A stretch of 64,000 bases of DNA from Cenococcum geophilum 1.58 (Eukaryota; Ascomycota; Dothideomycetes; Gloniales; Gloniaceae), in the NCBI GenBank assembly GCA_001692895.1, contig KV748176.1, positions 1,426,001 through 1,490,000 of the forward strand. Reading direction: 5' to 3'. Position 1 is the stretch's first letter, and each line of letters opens with the position of its first letter. Shown here piece after piece: positions 54,450 to 63,812 of the stretch. The notes beneath the pieces are model-generated. The model was given only the letters and a program-made list of their open reading frames with translations, did no database searches and was not told where the DNA came from. A program made the translations under genes and the position numbers.

Positions 54450-57400
54450 AGGAAGCCAATAATGGCACCTAAAGTAAGCTTATCTAAGAGAGCTGCCTCT
54501 ACCTGAGAGGAACCTGAGATCTAATTGGGATCAGAAATCGAAGACAACGATAATATTATAGATATACGCGAGCAGATTCGCGCCCTCGCAGCTAGCTAGG
54601 AAGCCGATCGTCTTAAAGCAAGAAATATACAAGAGGCCCTATAAGAGATCCTAGAAAGCCTTACGGCCCTATAAAATAGCCCAGCTTCCCCTTTTTAAAG
54701 CCCTAGCCGACCTGTTTACTCTACTAAATACGATATACTAGGGAGTATAGATACAATAATAAAGTAATTAAAGTCCGTTAAGCTCCCTAACCCCCNACNA
54801 CTNTNTAATAGGATAGACCCTACCTTTAAGAATTAGAGGATTTAAGTACGAGGAAAGCTCCGTATTAACTATAACTATTTCCTTTCTAAAGAAGCCAAAA
54901 TACTTTACCTCTTTAGTTGAACCACTAGGGACGCCCAACGGCACCTTTAAGCCAAGTTTGAGGACAACTCCCCTATCCAATTTATATCTATTAACGAGAT
55001 AATACAGCACCTAGTGGCTATTTATGTTAACCTAAACAAAGTATAGAATGCCCGTTATAACTATAATTACCTAATAATAAAACTAAACCAACCCTTTACC
55101 GAATTTTAGACTTAATTCCTATACCTTATAGGAGAAGGCTAGGTTCCCCTTAAGAACTACTAATTAGACCTATATAATAAGCTAATAATCCAGCTATAAG
55201 AAAAGATCGCTATAACCTTAGATAACTTACTAACCCATAAAAAACTTGTAGCTTATTGCCTATTATTAGACTTAGAACTAAAGCGGATTAACGCCTACCC
55301 TAATCGGCAGAAGCAACTCCGTAACAATTGAAACTCACCAGCTACACCTATAGGAGCTAGAGCAGGAAGATAAGTTACAACTGCTCTTATACTAAAGGTG
55401 GTTATAACTATATACTAGCGAGCCTCGCCCGACTAGCTACGTACTATACCATTAACTAATATTCGCCGTAATACTCCAATCAACCCTGCCTTAGCTATGT
55501 GCTTTAACTACAATAAGTAAGGTTACTTTACCTTATCCTGCCCGGAGCTAAAGGATATAGGCGATATTAAGGAGATGGAGGAAGGAGAAACGTCCAACGA
55601 GTTAGGAAAAAAAGAACCCTAGGGAAAGACTCCCCCCTAGAGTACCCTATTAATCTTAAAGAGATTAATCTCAGTTAGTTAATGGGTGGAAAGCATTTCA
55701 CGGTTCCATATATAGTATCTTAAAATAGATATAGAGTTAATACAACCGCCCTTATTAACACTAGAGTAAATGGCTTCGCCTTTATAAATACTGCCTATAT
55801 AAATAATGTTGCCAAGTTTCTAAATACAGAAGCTATCTAACTAGAAAAGCCTGTCTAGGTAAAGGGCTATAACGGCCAAGCCGGTTGGCCTGTTACCCAC
55901 GTCTTAAAGTTACATATCGCTCTTAACGGACGACGCTAATACGGTATCCCCTTTTGCATCCTAGACCTAGGGTCCTACGATATAATCCTTAGACGAAAAT
56001 AGATATCCTATTTTAATATTTGGTTAAACGTGCAAAAAAGACGGTTTATCTAGCTAGAGGATAGACTAAAGTTGCCCTCCTTTGTTAGGGAGATCTAAAC
56101 TAACCACAAGACACTAGCCGTAAGGGCTAACCCTACCTACTAGTAGGATGTTCGGGCCCGTGACCTAGCCTTTGCCTAAGAGGACGCCCGCCGCGAAGCT
56201 GGAAAGAACTCCGTACTAATAAAGATACTCTCCTAAAGCGCTACATTTAAAGAGGACTCTACATACGGAAGCGGGATAGATAATAACGTAGATAACGTCC
56301 AAATTGCACAGATTTAACCGTTATAGAAAAGAACGTATTAATAGGATATAAGGGATAACCTCCAAAAGATGCAATAGGAGCTAAAAGGAGTAACAATAAC
56401 GCCAGTACCCTAGAAGTCCCTAAAGTCACATACGCCCCTATTATTAGTTAACCCCCCTACCGTAAATATCGCCGCAATTAGCGCTGTAGCGTTCTACTTT
56501 AATATGTACTAGAAGGACAATAAGGTCTTTATAACGAGCCTATATAAGATTAACCGAATTATTAATAATAGAGAGGAAAGGCTAAATAAGGAAACCGACA
56601 AGGAACTAGTTAAACGCCTCCTTTCTACCATTTATATAGGCTATAAGGATGCATTCTCAAAGGCGGCCTTAGATAAGTTACCCCCCCACTAGACGTACAA
56701 TTACAAGATTTAATTAGAGGCTAATAACTCGCTAAGCTATAGCCCCCTCTACTATTAATTAATGGATAAGCTAAAAGCAATAAAGCAGTATTTAATTAAT
56801 AACCTGGATAAAGGGTTTATTAAGCCAAGTTAAGCCCCTTTTGCTTCCCCTATTCTGTTCGTAAAAAAGCCTAATAGAGGCCTTTGTTTTTATATCAACT
56901 ATTAAAAGCTAAACGCTATTACTTAAAAGGACCAGTATTCTATTCCTTTAATTAACAAGACCCTTGCACGTCTAAGCTAGGCAAAGATCTTTACTAAACT
57001 TAATATCCGCTAAGCTTTCTACCAAATTAAAATAGACCCTATATCCGAAGATTTAATAACGTTCCGTACCCGCTATAGTTCCTATAAATGCAAAGTTCTT
57101 CCTTTTAGACTAATAAACGGACCGGCTACGTACTAAAGGTATATAAATGACGTTCTTTTTAATTACCTTAATGAATTCTATACGGTATACCTAGACGACA
57201 TTCTTATATACTTAGACGACGAACTTAAGCATTAAGTTCATATTAAGAAGGTTCTGGAGAGATTATAAAACGCGGGCTTATAAGTCAATATTAAGAAATG
57301 CGAGTTTGGGGTAAAATATATAAAATACCTCGGGTTTATCGTAACTACGGAAGGAATTAAGGTCGACCCTAAGAAGGTAGAGGTAATCCGTAACTAGAAG

Positions 57401-57690
57401 CCCCCTTATATAGTAAAAGGAATCCAGTCCTTCCTTAGTTTTTGTAATTTCTACTACCAGTTTATCCGTAACTATAGAATTGTGGTAAAACCTCTTATAT
57501 AACTAACTAGGAAGGACACGCCTTTTGTCTTTAATAATAGCTATATAGAGGCCTTTAAAGAGGTAAAGGATTGGCTTATCTCTTCCCTAATCCTTTATCA
57601 CTATAACCTAGACCTTAAATTAATGCTAGAAACAGACGCCTCTAATAGGGTTATAGCGGGAATCCTATTATAGTTATATCTAGAGCCGTC
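54450..57690 (+). pseudogene. gypsy-2 gag-protease-reverse transcriptase
   Basis: Gag (about 54460-55700) ends with a knuckle eroded to CFNYNKQGYFTLSC (C to Y and H to Y). Protease remnants follow at about 55720-56080. Reverse transcriptase (about 56640-57560) reads LYYQLMDKLKAIKQYLINNL, FASPILFVKKPNRGLCFYIN, KIFTKLNIRQAFYQIKIDP, the catalytic YTVYLDDILIYLDDELKHQV and FLSFCNFYYQFIRNY. RNase H begins at LETDASNRVIAGILLQL and is then cut off at about 57690. Nearly all stops sit at Gln codons. N bases near 54796-54806. Confidence 0.85.
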
Positions 57691-57750
57691 AGATATTAAG
57701 AAATGCCAGAATGAGAGAATGACATACGGCCTTGTCTGAGAGCATGTGAG

Positions 57751-57980
57751 TTCGGAAGCGTCTAATCAAAGCAGGACATCTAACAATGCAATCCCTGATA
57801 ATTCGCGAAGACCATTATCCTTCGTAGGAAGGAAATAGAATTAACCCCAGAAAAAAAGCGCCGAATAAGCGCCTCCGGGAATTCCGCAATCGGCACACCA
57901 AACCGTCAATATTCCGCCAATTAATCGGGGATAATTGAATAGATTCTGAGGAGAAATCACGATCGGTAAAACGATCTTCA
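57751..57980. repeat. Direct repeat, left copy, in the foreign segment
   Basis: 230 bp. Shared landmarks with the right copy are GCGTCTAATCA, GACATCTAACAAT, CGCCAATTAATC and AAATCACGATCG. Confidence 0.8.
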
Positions 57981-58548
57981 GATCGAGGAATTCCTAGGCG
58001 CCCAATTCGACAAGATCATCTTTTCCCGCGCGCAGGCTATAACACAGAAATCGAAATAGGATCCCAGGTATGGCAGTACAAGAGAAATGGCTCAATCGCC
58101 GATAAATCGGAATTTTCAAAACGAATGATCTTGCTATATTTTAATATTTCTTTTTAATCTCTCATAAAGGCCGATTGATCCGGAATACGGGATATTCGAG
58201 CGAAATATCAATTATTTCATGAGATCCCGAAACATTAGATTTTATGGATAGAACTTAGATCCTCAATCATGTGAAATTCGAAATGGCGATAATCCTCTCA
58301 TTAATTTATTTCGGATCATAAAGAAAAACAGCACCATGAAATATCAATGTGAATCGGCCCAGATAATAAAATCTTCTTTCGATATCCCATGATAAGGGCA
58401 GATCTATATGTGATATTATNNNNNNNNNNNNNNNNNNNNNNNNNGAATGCCGATCCAGCAAGCCAGGATTAAGGAATAATATTGGATCTGATATAACGAT
58501 CCCCGTTTTAGTCCGAGAATTGCCACAAACAAGCGGACGATAAAATAA

Positions 58549-58872
58549 TTGGAGATTCGAAAAAATCCAAGAATATCCGATGGCAGTCCGGAGGAGATTA
58601 ACAAATCACATGACAACCCGGAATTATATCCTATCGAAGAGAATATATCAGATCCCAAAAAGATCGGAAAAGGTCAATTTCGAATATACCCCATTCATAG
58701 GGTAAAGATCGATTTAACCCCATTTGGGATATCTCAATATCCCATCCCAACGAACGCGCATCAAATAATTCCCATCATCAAAAATCTGGTCAATAGGACC
58801 TTTATCAATTATTTCCCGGATTCGGAGATCAGATCCATGATTAAATTATTAGTAGATAGATTGGCAGGATAG
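58549..58872 (+). CDS. Short open frame in the foreign segment, unknown
   Basis: 107 codons, starting MEIRKNPRISDGSPEEINKS. It is rich in Ile, Pro and Asn, with IKNLVNRTFINYFPD and IRSMIKLLVDRLAG near the end. There is no motif that I recognise. It sits between the two direct repeats, downstream of the N gap, so its 5' context is incomplete. It could be a real small protein, a gag fragment or chance. Confidence 0.25.
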   Translation: MEIRKNPRISDGSPEEINKSHDNPELYPIEENISDPKKIGKGQFRIYPIHRVKIDLTPFGISQYPIPTNAHQIIPIIKNLVNRTFINYFPDSEIRSMIKLLVDRLAG

Positions 58873-59376
58873 ACCCCCATTATTCGGCATCTTTCGAAAT
58901 CGAATTATGGCATTCTAAATCCATTTAGAATAAGGTCTCCGATTATATTTTGATATCGGATATTAGCCTGTATTATCATAGACCACCAGGCATTTAAATC
59001 ATCTGCATTATACTGTATATCGTTCGATGGAGAAATCGTAATTACAAGCAATATTATATCTTATATTCTTGTCCGCAAATGGTTTTCCAATTGATATTAT
59101 ATTGGGTATAGCATAGACAATGCCAGGGATCCATCAAAATATCTTCAGATATTTCTATATGACGATTCCCGCGAGATCATAGCCCTATCCGAATTCATCA
59201 GGATTCCCAGAATAAAGGCATCTCTTAACATCGAGAGATCGTCAGAATGCGTCAAGGCATATATAGATTAATTATAGGCGGTTGATAAGAGCCGATCGAT
59301 CATCCGCCGTCAATTATATAAAATTGCCCAGTATATAAGAGATGAGTCCCATTACGGGCATTTCTGACTATCATTT

Positions 59377-59644
59377 TTCGAAGCGTCTAATCAGGCCAGA
59401 CATCTAACAATTGCAATCCCATGATATTCGGCGGAATAAGACCATATCCTCGTTAGGAGAAGGGAATTAGTAAATTTTTAAACCCCAGGAGAAGAGCGCC
59501 CGAAATTAAGGCGCCTTCCCGGGAAATTCCTCGCAAATCGGCACCCACCCAAAAATCGTCAATTTTTTCCGCCAATTAATCCGGATAATCGATAATAATA
59601 GGATTCTCTGGGAGATAAATCACGATCGAGTAAAACGATCTTCA
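59377..59644. repeat. Direct repeat, right copy, in the foreign segment
   Basis: Matches 57751-57980 with about 40 extra bases, scattered as single-base duplications (AATTTTTAAACCCC, CCCACCCAAAAATCG, TTTTTTCC). This resembles sequencing or consensus error more than natural divergence. Confidence 0.75.
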
Positions 59645-59645
59645 C

Positions 59646-60103
59646 TAGACTACTAGATAGCAGGACTATATAAGGTTCTTAAAAAGATAGGCAACTTATA
59701 TAAGATAAAGCTCCTAGACTTAATTAGGGTTTACCCTATTTTCTTACTAGATAAGTTACGGAAAGCTACAAATAACCCATTACCTAGATAAAAGAACGAG
59801 CCTCCCCTACTAGTTTAAGTAAACGGTGATAACGAATAGGAGGTTAACAAAATACTGGCCTGTAAGATAGTATGGGGAGCGCTAAAATACCGTGTCTAAT
59901 AGAAGGGCTACGATCCTAACCTAACCTGGTACCCTATGTGGAACTTTATAGGCTGCCCCTAAAAGCTTAAAGAATTCTATAACTAATACCCTAATGCGCC
60001 TGGACCCCTAAAGTACCTAGATAAATAGATGGAATGCTAGCATAATAAAGATAATAAGTTACCAGAAGAACATAGGGACAAAAACGCCCTAAAGCCCTAA
60101 TAT
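59646..60103 (+). pseudogene. gypsy-2 integrase C-terminal end and chromodomain
   Basis: It matches gypsy-1 from about 455 to 908: [12 protein letters not shown]-like, then VNGDNEQEVNKILACKIV, LKYRVQQKGYDPNLTWYP (the chromodomain with W to Q-type and RIP changes), EFYNQYPNAPGPLKYLDK and PEEHRDKNAL. The stops match those expected from RIP. Confidence 0.82.
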
Positions 60104-60415
60104 AGCTGTCTGCCAAATTCTGCCATATTCTGCCATTTTCTGCTAGTACCGTAAAATTTCAGATATCTAGGAACTTTAACCGCCGGTTAAAGTTGTCTAA
60201 TTAGTTAGATCCGTGCTAAGACTTTTAGCGGCTACTCTTTCTAGCCTAGTGCTTCCACTTAGCCTATAATCGCCCTTTATACTTAGTTAGGACGGACTCG
60301 TGTCCCCTTTATCTCCTTATCTTATATTTTTGTAATCCTACGTTTATAAGCCTAGTGCTACCCTATTTTTTCTAACTAAGCCTAAGGGCAGGCTTTCTTT
60401 CAAAGAGGGGGGTGA
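60104..60415 (+). other. gypsy-2 3' region with shared palindrome and polypurine tract
   Basis: CTGCCAAATTCTGCCATATT repeats are followed by the palindrome at 60172-60194 (AACTTTAACCG/CGGTTAAAGTT around a C) and GTCTAATTAGTTAGAT. This block is shared with copia-1 at 24350-24395. The polypurine tract AAAGAGGGGGG precedes the 3' LTR. Confidence 0.75.
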
Positions 60416-60625
60416 TGTAACGGCGCTATCGCACGTTACCTGCCAAATTCTGCCATATTCTGCCGACCTGCGATTGGCCCGCCTAAAGCTAGCGCCTTGG
60501 CGGCTCACCCTACATATTTGTTTACATCGGTCCTGGCGACCCCTTTTCCTTCTCTTTAGCTTAGTATCTTCGTAATACAGCATTCTACAAGCTTCGGTTC
60601 AGAGGCATTTGTACGAGCCGTAACA
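60416..60625 (+). repeat. 3' LTR of gypsy-2
   Basis: 210 bp, TGTAACGGCGCTATCGCA...GAGCCGTAACA. It is less RIP-altered than the 5' copy. Confidence 0.95.
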
Positions 60626-60630
60626 CATCC
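60626..60630. repeat. CATCC target-site duplication, right of gypsy-2
   Basis: Exact partner of 54017-54021. Confidence 0.92.
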
Positions 60631-60801
60631 TCTCTGGCGCGAGTAATCTGCCAATAACGCCGCGAAAGCGTAGAACAATTGACATTAAATTCTTTAGCTG
60701 TCTAAGTGTAATTAGGACGATCTTGCAGTTTTAATGCAGCAAGAGCGGCATTAATTGGGTCCATTTTGATTGTATACGGTGGAGTTAAATTTTTGGGTGT
60801 T

Positions 60802-60854
60802 TTTTGATTTTGGTGTGCATTGAGTGGGACCGTGCACGGAGGGGGGAGAACCCG
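60802..60854. repeat. Right TIR of giant pogo element
   Basis: Reverse complement identical over 53 bp to 41341-41393. TA follows at 60855-60856. Confidence 0.93.
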
Positions 60855-61382
60855 TACCTCTGGGGTTCGAGAACGAGGGTGGCTAGTCGGTGTGTAGACT
60901 TCAGAAACATTGTTGATCATATCGAATATCGTATCTGCTAGGAGGCAATCCTCCTCGTGAGAGTCGAGGTCATCGTTGCTCCATTCTCCCAAAGTGACCA
61001 TCCATTGTACGCTTATTGCTTTATCACAGACATGACAAAAGCAAGTGTCTTTCCCAGATTTCGTGGAGTAGGAAAAGCCGCATATCGCTAGCTGCTGTGG
61101 AGGTAGACCTGTATATGTCCATGTTGACGGATAGTTTTCCAGACGTCTTGCGAGGTTTCGAGATGATGCAGAGGTGTTAGACGGTGGTCGCGACGCGCTT
61201 CGCGATCGTTGGGACGCGTCAGAACGCGACAGTGGGTTGCTTCGGCTTGCTGCTGGTGATGACCTAGGCGATGATAGTGGTGCGAAACGGTTTGATGCTG
61301 CTGCTGCTGCCATTCCTCCACACGCCACGAAAACAAGGGTGTGGCCGGTGCGGGTCGGCCTCCCTGCCAGCGGTGGCGACAT
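60855..61382 (-). pseudogene. BIR-like zinc-domain gene, 5' half
   Basis: 176 codons from the ATG at 61382 to the transposon junction; a second ATG at 61313 (MAAAAASNRF) is an equally good start. A Ser/Arg/Pro-rich N-terminus is followed by ARRLENYPSTWTYTGLPPQQ, then LAICGFSY, CFCHVC, W, and SHEEDC. LA.aGF.Y, CxxC, W and H...C in that order resemble a BIR (inhibitor-of-apoptosis-type) zinc domain, though the H-to-C spacing is shorter than usual. The open frame reads on through the TIR into the transposase N-terminus only by chance. The true gene continues at 41338 leftwards. Not RIPed. Confidence 0.68.
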
Positions 61383-61794
61383 GACGTCTAAACTACCGCG
61401 GAGCTACCACCCACTCCATGGTCTAAGGACGCTTGTACGCTGACACATCGAGGCCGTGCTACAACCTGCCCAAGTACCTTACCGCCGTCCACGCTTAAGT
61501 ACTATATCCTATGCGCTGTTGATAAAGGCGTCCAAGCATACGAACCAACCAAAGGCTTTAAATTAAATAGAGTCTTGGCAAAATGAAGTCGTAGGTTTAA
61601 TCAATCAATGAGGCTCCAAATCATTACAATAAATCTCAAATTTCCTATATTATCGTCTCAATTGTAATCAGGTTAAGGTGAGGTATTCCTGCCAGCAAGG
61701 TCCTTCTTTGCACAGCGGTATATTGCATAGATTCTATACTAGAGACATTTGTTGGTGTCCTGGCTTGCGCTTCTCGGCTGAGGTCGGTCGTGTT
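61383..61794. other. Region upstream of the BIR-like gene
   Basis: Ordinary composition. A minus-strand open stretch at 61645-61827 starts inside the transposon end (MGPCTEGGEPV again comes from the TIR) and is not a gene. It probably holds the promoter of the BIR-like gene, but I see no clear motif. Confidence 0.45.
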
Positions 61795-61796
61795 TA

Positions 61797-63244
61797 CGGG
61801 TTCTCCCCCCTCCGTGCACGGTCCCACTCAATGCACGGTCTTTCCTCACCAAAATTTGCCCAAATATACCTTTTTATACCACCTATAACTTAATAACCTT
61901 TTAATAGAATTTTATAAAATTTTAAATATAGCTTATTAAATACTAAAACTATAATTTTATATAATAATATAATAATATTTTATAAAATATATATACTTAA
62001 AGTTAGGTTAAAAAAGTACTTTTTTAATAAAACTTAATAATAATAATATTATTATTAATAAGGCCATTATATAGCTAGATTTTATATATATCTATATTTA
62101 TAATATAAATAAGCTGTTTAATATATAGCTAACCGGCTAATATATATAGTTAGCTTGTATATAGTTCTAGAAAAAAATTTATAGATTTTTTTAAAAATGC
62201 TTATAACTTAATCACTATAATAGCAGTTAATATAAAAATTTTAATATAGCTTATTATATAAATGGTAAAAGCATTTATAAAATAAAGAAGCTTACTTTTT
62301 ATCCATACTAAAAAAATTCAATTTTTATATTAGATATAATAATAAGCTTAATTATAATTTTTATACTTAATTTTACTTATAGTAAAGTATTTTATGGCTT
62401 TAATTTATTATATAAAAACTTTATTTATAATATAAATATATATATTTTAACTAACGTATTTTATCACCAAGTGTCCGACATCACCGAGTGTCCGACGTCA
62501 AAATGCACCAAATCTGGGAAATTTTACTTTAATATCTTGACAACCACTTAATAATAAATTCTAATAATTATATTTAGACTTTCATATACACTTTACAGCT
62601 TCTATTAAAGTTGCATGGTACCTAGTTAAGCAGCCCCTAAGATATAAAAATGGCCTTATTTAGCCCCGAATTTAATATCTTAGGGGCTGTTTAACTAGGT
62701 ACTATGCGACTTTAATAGAAGCTGTAAGTGTATATAAAGTCTAAATATAAATTATTAGAATTTATTATTAAGTGGTTGTCAAGATATTAAAGTATGAATT
62801 TCCTAGATTTTGGTGCATTTTGACGTCGGACACTTGGTGATGTCGGACACTCGGTGATGGAATACGTTATATTAATTTTAATATAATTTACTTAATATAT
62901 AATTTATAAACTATATAAGTATTAAAAAACACTTATTTATATAATAAACACAAATATATATAAAATCTTGCTATATAATAGCCTTATTAATAATAATAAT
63001 AATTATATTAGTCTTAAAAAAGTACTTTTTTAACCTAATTTTAAGTATATATATTTTATAATATTTTATAATATTTTTATATAAAATTATTATTTTAGTA
63101 TTTAATAAGCTATATTTAAAATTTTATAAAATTCTATTAAAAGGTTATTAAGTTATAGGTGGTATAAAAAGGTATATTTGGGCAAATTTTGGTGAGGAAA
63201 GACCGTGCATTGAGTGGGAACGTGCACGGAGTGGGGAGAACTCC
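61797..63244. mobile_element. Non-autonomous pogo-type element with the same ends as the giant element
   Basis: It starts CGGGTTCTCCCCCCTCCGTG and ends with the inverted form GAGTGGGGAGAACTCC, flanked by TA at 61795-61796 and 63245-63246. The inverted repeats extend for about 320 bp, mostly AT-rich, making it foldback-like. There is no coding capacity. The first 40 bp match the giant element's TIR, so the same transposase could have moved both. A second MITE is nested in its centre. Confidence 0.88.
62464..62857. repeat. 394-bp foldback MITE nested in the pogo-type element
   Basis: TIRs of about 185 bp begin TCACCAAGTGTCCGACATCA, then CCGAGTGTCCGACGTC, so the unit TCACCRAGTGTCCGAC is doubled in each end. 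The arms meet around AAAAATGGCCTTATTTAGCC. TA lies on the left and TG (probably once TA) on the right. No coding capacity. Confidence 0.88.
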
Positions 63245-63246
63245 TA

Positions 63247-63638
63247 GGGTTCTGGGGTGAACCATGGGTTCCTTCGACGCCAACTACCGGTATAGCAACG
63301 TGTACGGTGCCGGGTTTCCGCCTTTTTTTCGTTTGGTATAGTGGTCATCATTACGTTAAACCCCTAATCAGCTGCGGCTAAACCGCGGCTCCAGGCCAGG
63401 CCACGATCGTCAATACAAGCTCTCTTTCGCGCAAAAGATTGCAGTGCAGTAGCCCCTTTGTATTCACTTTATAGTAACAGGACCTTACTTATTTATCTAT
63501 TTAGAAAATATATAATAAGAGTTAGGTCACGCGGCGCGACAATATCTAACAAAAATCAATTTCCTCCAATATAACTTCAGCTTTATATATCCTTAATTCC
63601 TTATAAGATTTGGCCTATAAAAAAGACAAGACATAGGT
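63247..63638. other. Spacer; no gene seen
   Basis: Unique-looking GC-balanced DNA to about 63450, then AT-rich. See the rejected tRNA-like motif. Confidence 0.4.
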
Positions 63639-63812
63639 TTACTACCCATGCTCTTCTAGCCGCTTAATAACACTATTATATCCTCTATTTCTAGCACGCT
63701 CTAATAGCGTTTTTCCTCCGGCATTATATTTAATCTAGGCACCGTACTTTAATAATAGATTAACAACTTTCTTATGCCCAATTTCTGCCGCGCGTAACAG
63801 TGGGGTCTAACA
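63639..63812 (-). pseudogene. Ankyrin-repeat protein, C-terminal fragment
   Basis: On the minus strand the frame reads QTPLLRAAEIGHKKVVNLLL, then KYGA and GGKTLLERARNRGYNSVIKR before EEHG and a stop. TPLLRAAEIGHKKVVNLLLK is the ankyrin consensus (TPLH.AA..GH..VV..LL..GA), and a second partial unit follows. Gln codons appear as TAG. More repeats may lie to its right (63812-64000) but are eroded. Ankyrin repeats bind other proteins. The parent gene is unknown. Confidence 0.75.

Larger units (their letters stand above)
57700..59644. mobile_element. Foreign segment replacing the gypsy-2 integrase; direct repeats at its ends
   Basis: The base composition changes abruptly: GATC and CGG words are common, CA/TG is normal and the RIP pattern is absent. 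Its outer parts are direct repeats (57751-57980 and 59377-59644; both begin AAGCGTCTAATCA and end AAAACGATCTTCA). The right copy has many single-base length differences. A 25-N gap lies at 58420-58444. It could be a small LTR/TRIM element or a misassembly. As it replaces rather than interrupts gypsy sequence, a simple insertion does not explain it. Confidence 0.55.
54022..60625 (+). mobile_element. Ty3/gypsy retrotransposon gypsy-2, nested in the pogo transposase
   Basis: Two LTRs of exactly 210 bp and a 5-bp CATCC duplication define it. Gag, protease and reverse transcriptase are present. The rest of RNase H and nearly all of integrase are replaced by a 1.95-kb segment of different composition (about 57700-59644). 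The chromodomain tail and a polypurine tract (60402-60412) follow. The target is the pogo transposase coding sequence, so this insertion is younger than the giant element. Confidence 0.92.
52840..60764 (-). pseudogene. pogo/Fot1-family transposase, split by gypsy-2 and internally deleted
   Basis: It starts at the ATG at 60762-60764, just inside the right TIR. The N-terminus (MDPINAALAALKLQDRPNYT, then TAKEFNVNCSTLSRRYWQIT) is the HTH_psq-type DNA-binding region with one TAG. After AREDAM the gypsy-2 element intervenes (GGATG duplicated). The frame resumes at 54021 with EIKSLLLIQQEKTLLRYINL. It then jumps to the end of the DDE domain: NFLNWYYKYKILGAIFP, HQLQPLNVSLFSPLS, FFRLFQAAYNRAFTKNNILS, KWANIRLNPLNLEAVFS and a long charged coiled-coil tail to about 52840. 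The catalytic middle, roughly 200 residues, is missing. In autonomous elements this enzyme cuts at the TIRs and inserts into TA. Confidence 0.85.
41341..60854. mobile_element. Giant pogo/Fot1-type transposon with cargo genes (19.5 kb, 12.9 kb without nested gypsy)
   Basis: Bounded by 53-bp perfect inverted repeats beginning CGGGTTCTCCCCCCTCCGTG and flanked by TA on both sides. It interrupts a host gene in frame. Inside, from left: RecQ-type helicase (plus), a 17-residue-repeat gene (plus), a 2-kb tandem duplication of an unknown gene (plus), a DUF6589-like gene (minus) and a pogo-family transposase (minus, start 38 bp inside the right TIR), which holds gypsy-2. The interior is heavily RIPed while the ends are clean. 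Pogo elements are normally about 2 kb, so the cargo is exceptional. It might instead be a pogo element into which a second unit inserted, but I find no second pair of ends. Confidence 0.8.

Noticed and set aside
61645-61827. Open frame starting MGPCTEGGEPV, shared with the open frame at 40808-41371, looking like a small gene family
   Set aside because: The shared start is the transposon inverted repeat read outward; the rest is unrelated flanking DNA.
63325-63395. Possible tRNA or tRNA-derived SINE (TTTGGTATAGTGGTCATCA resembles a D-arm/A box)
   Set aside because: No GGTTCGA-type B box at the right distance and no acceptor pairing.
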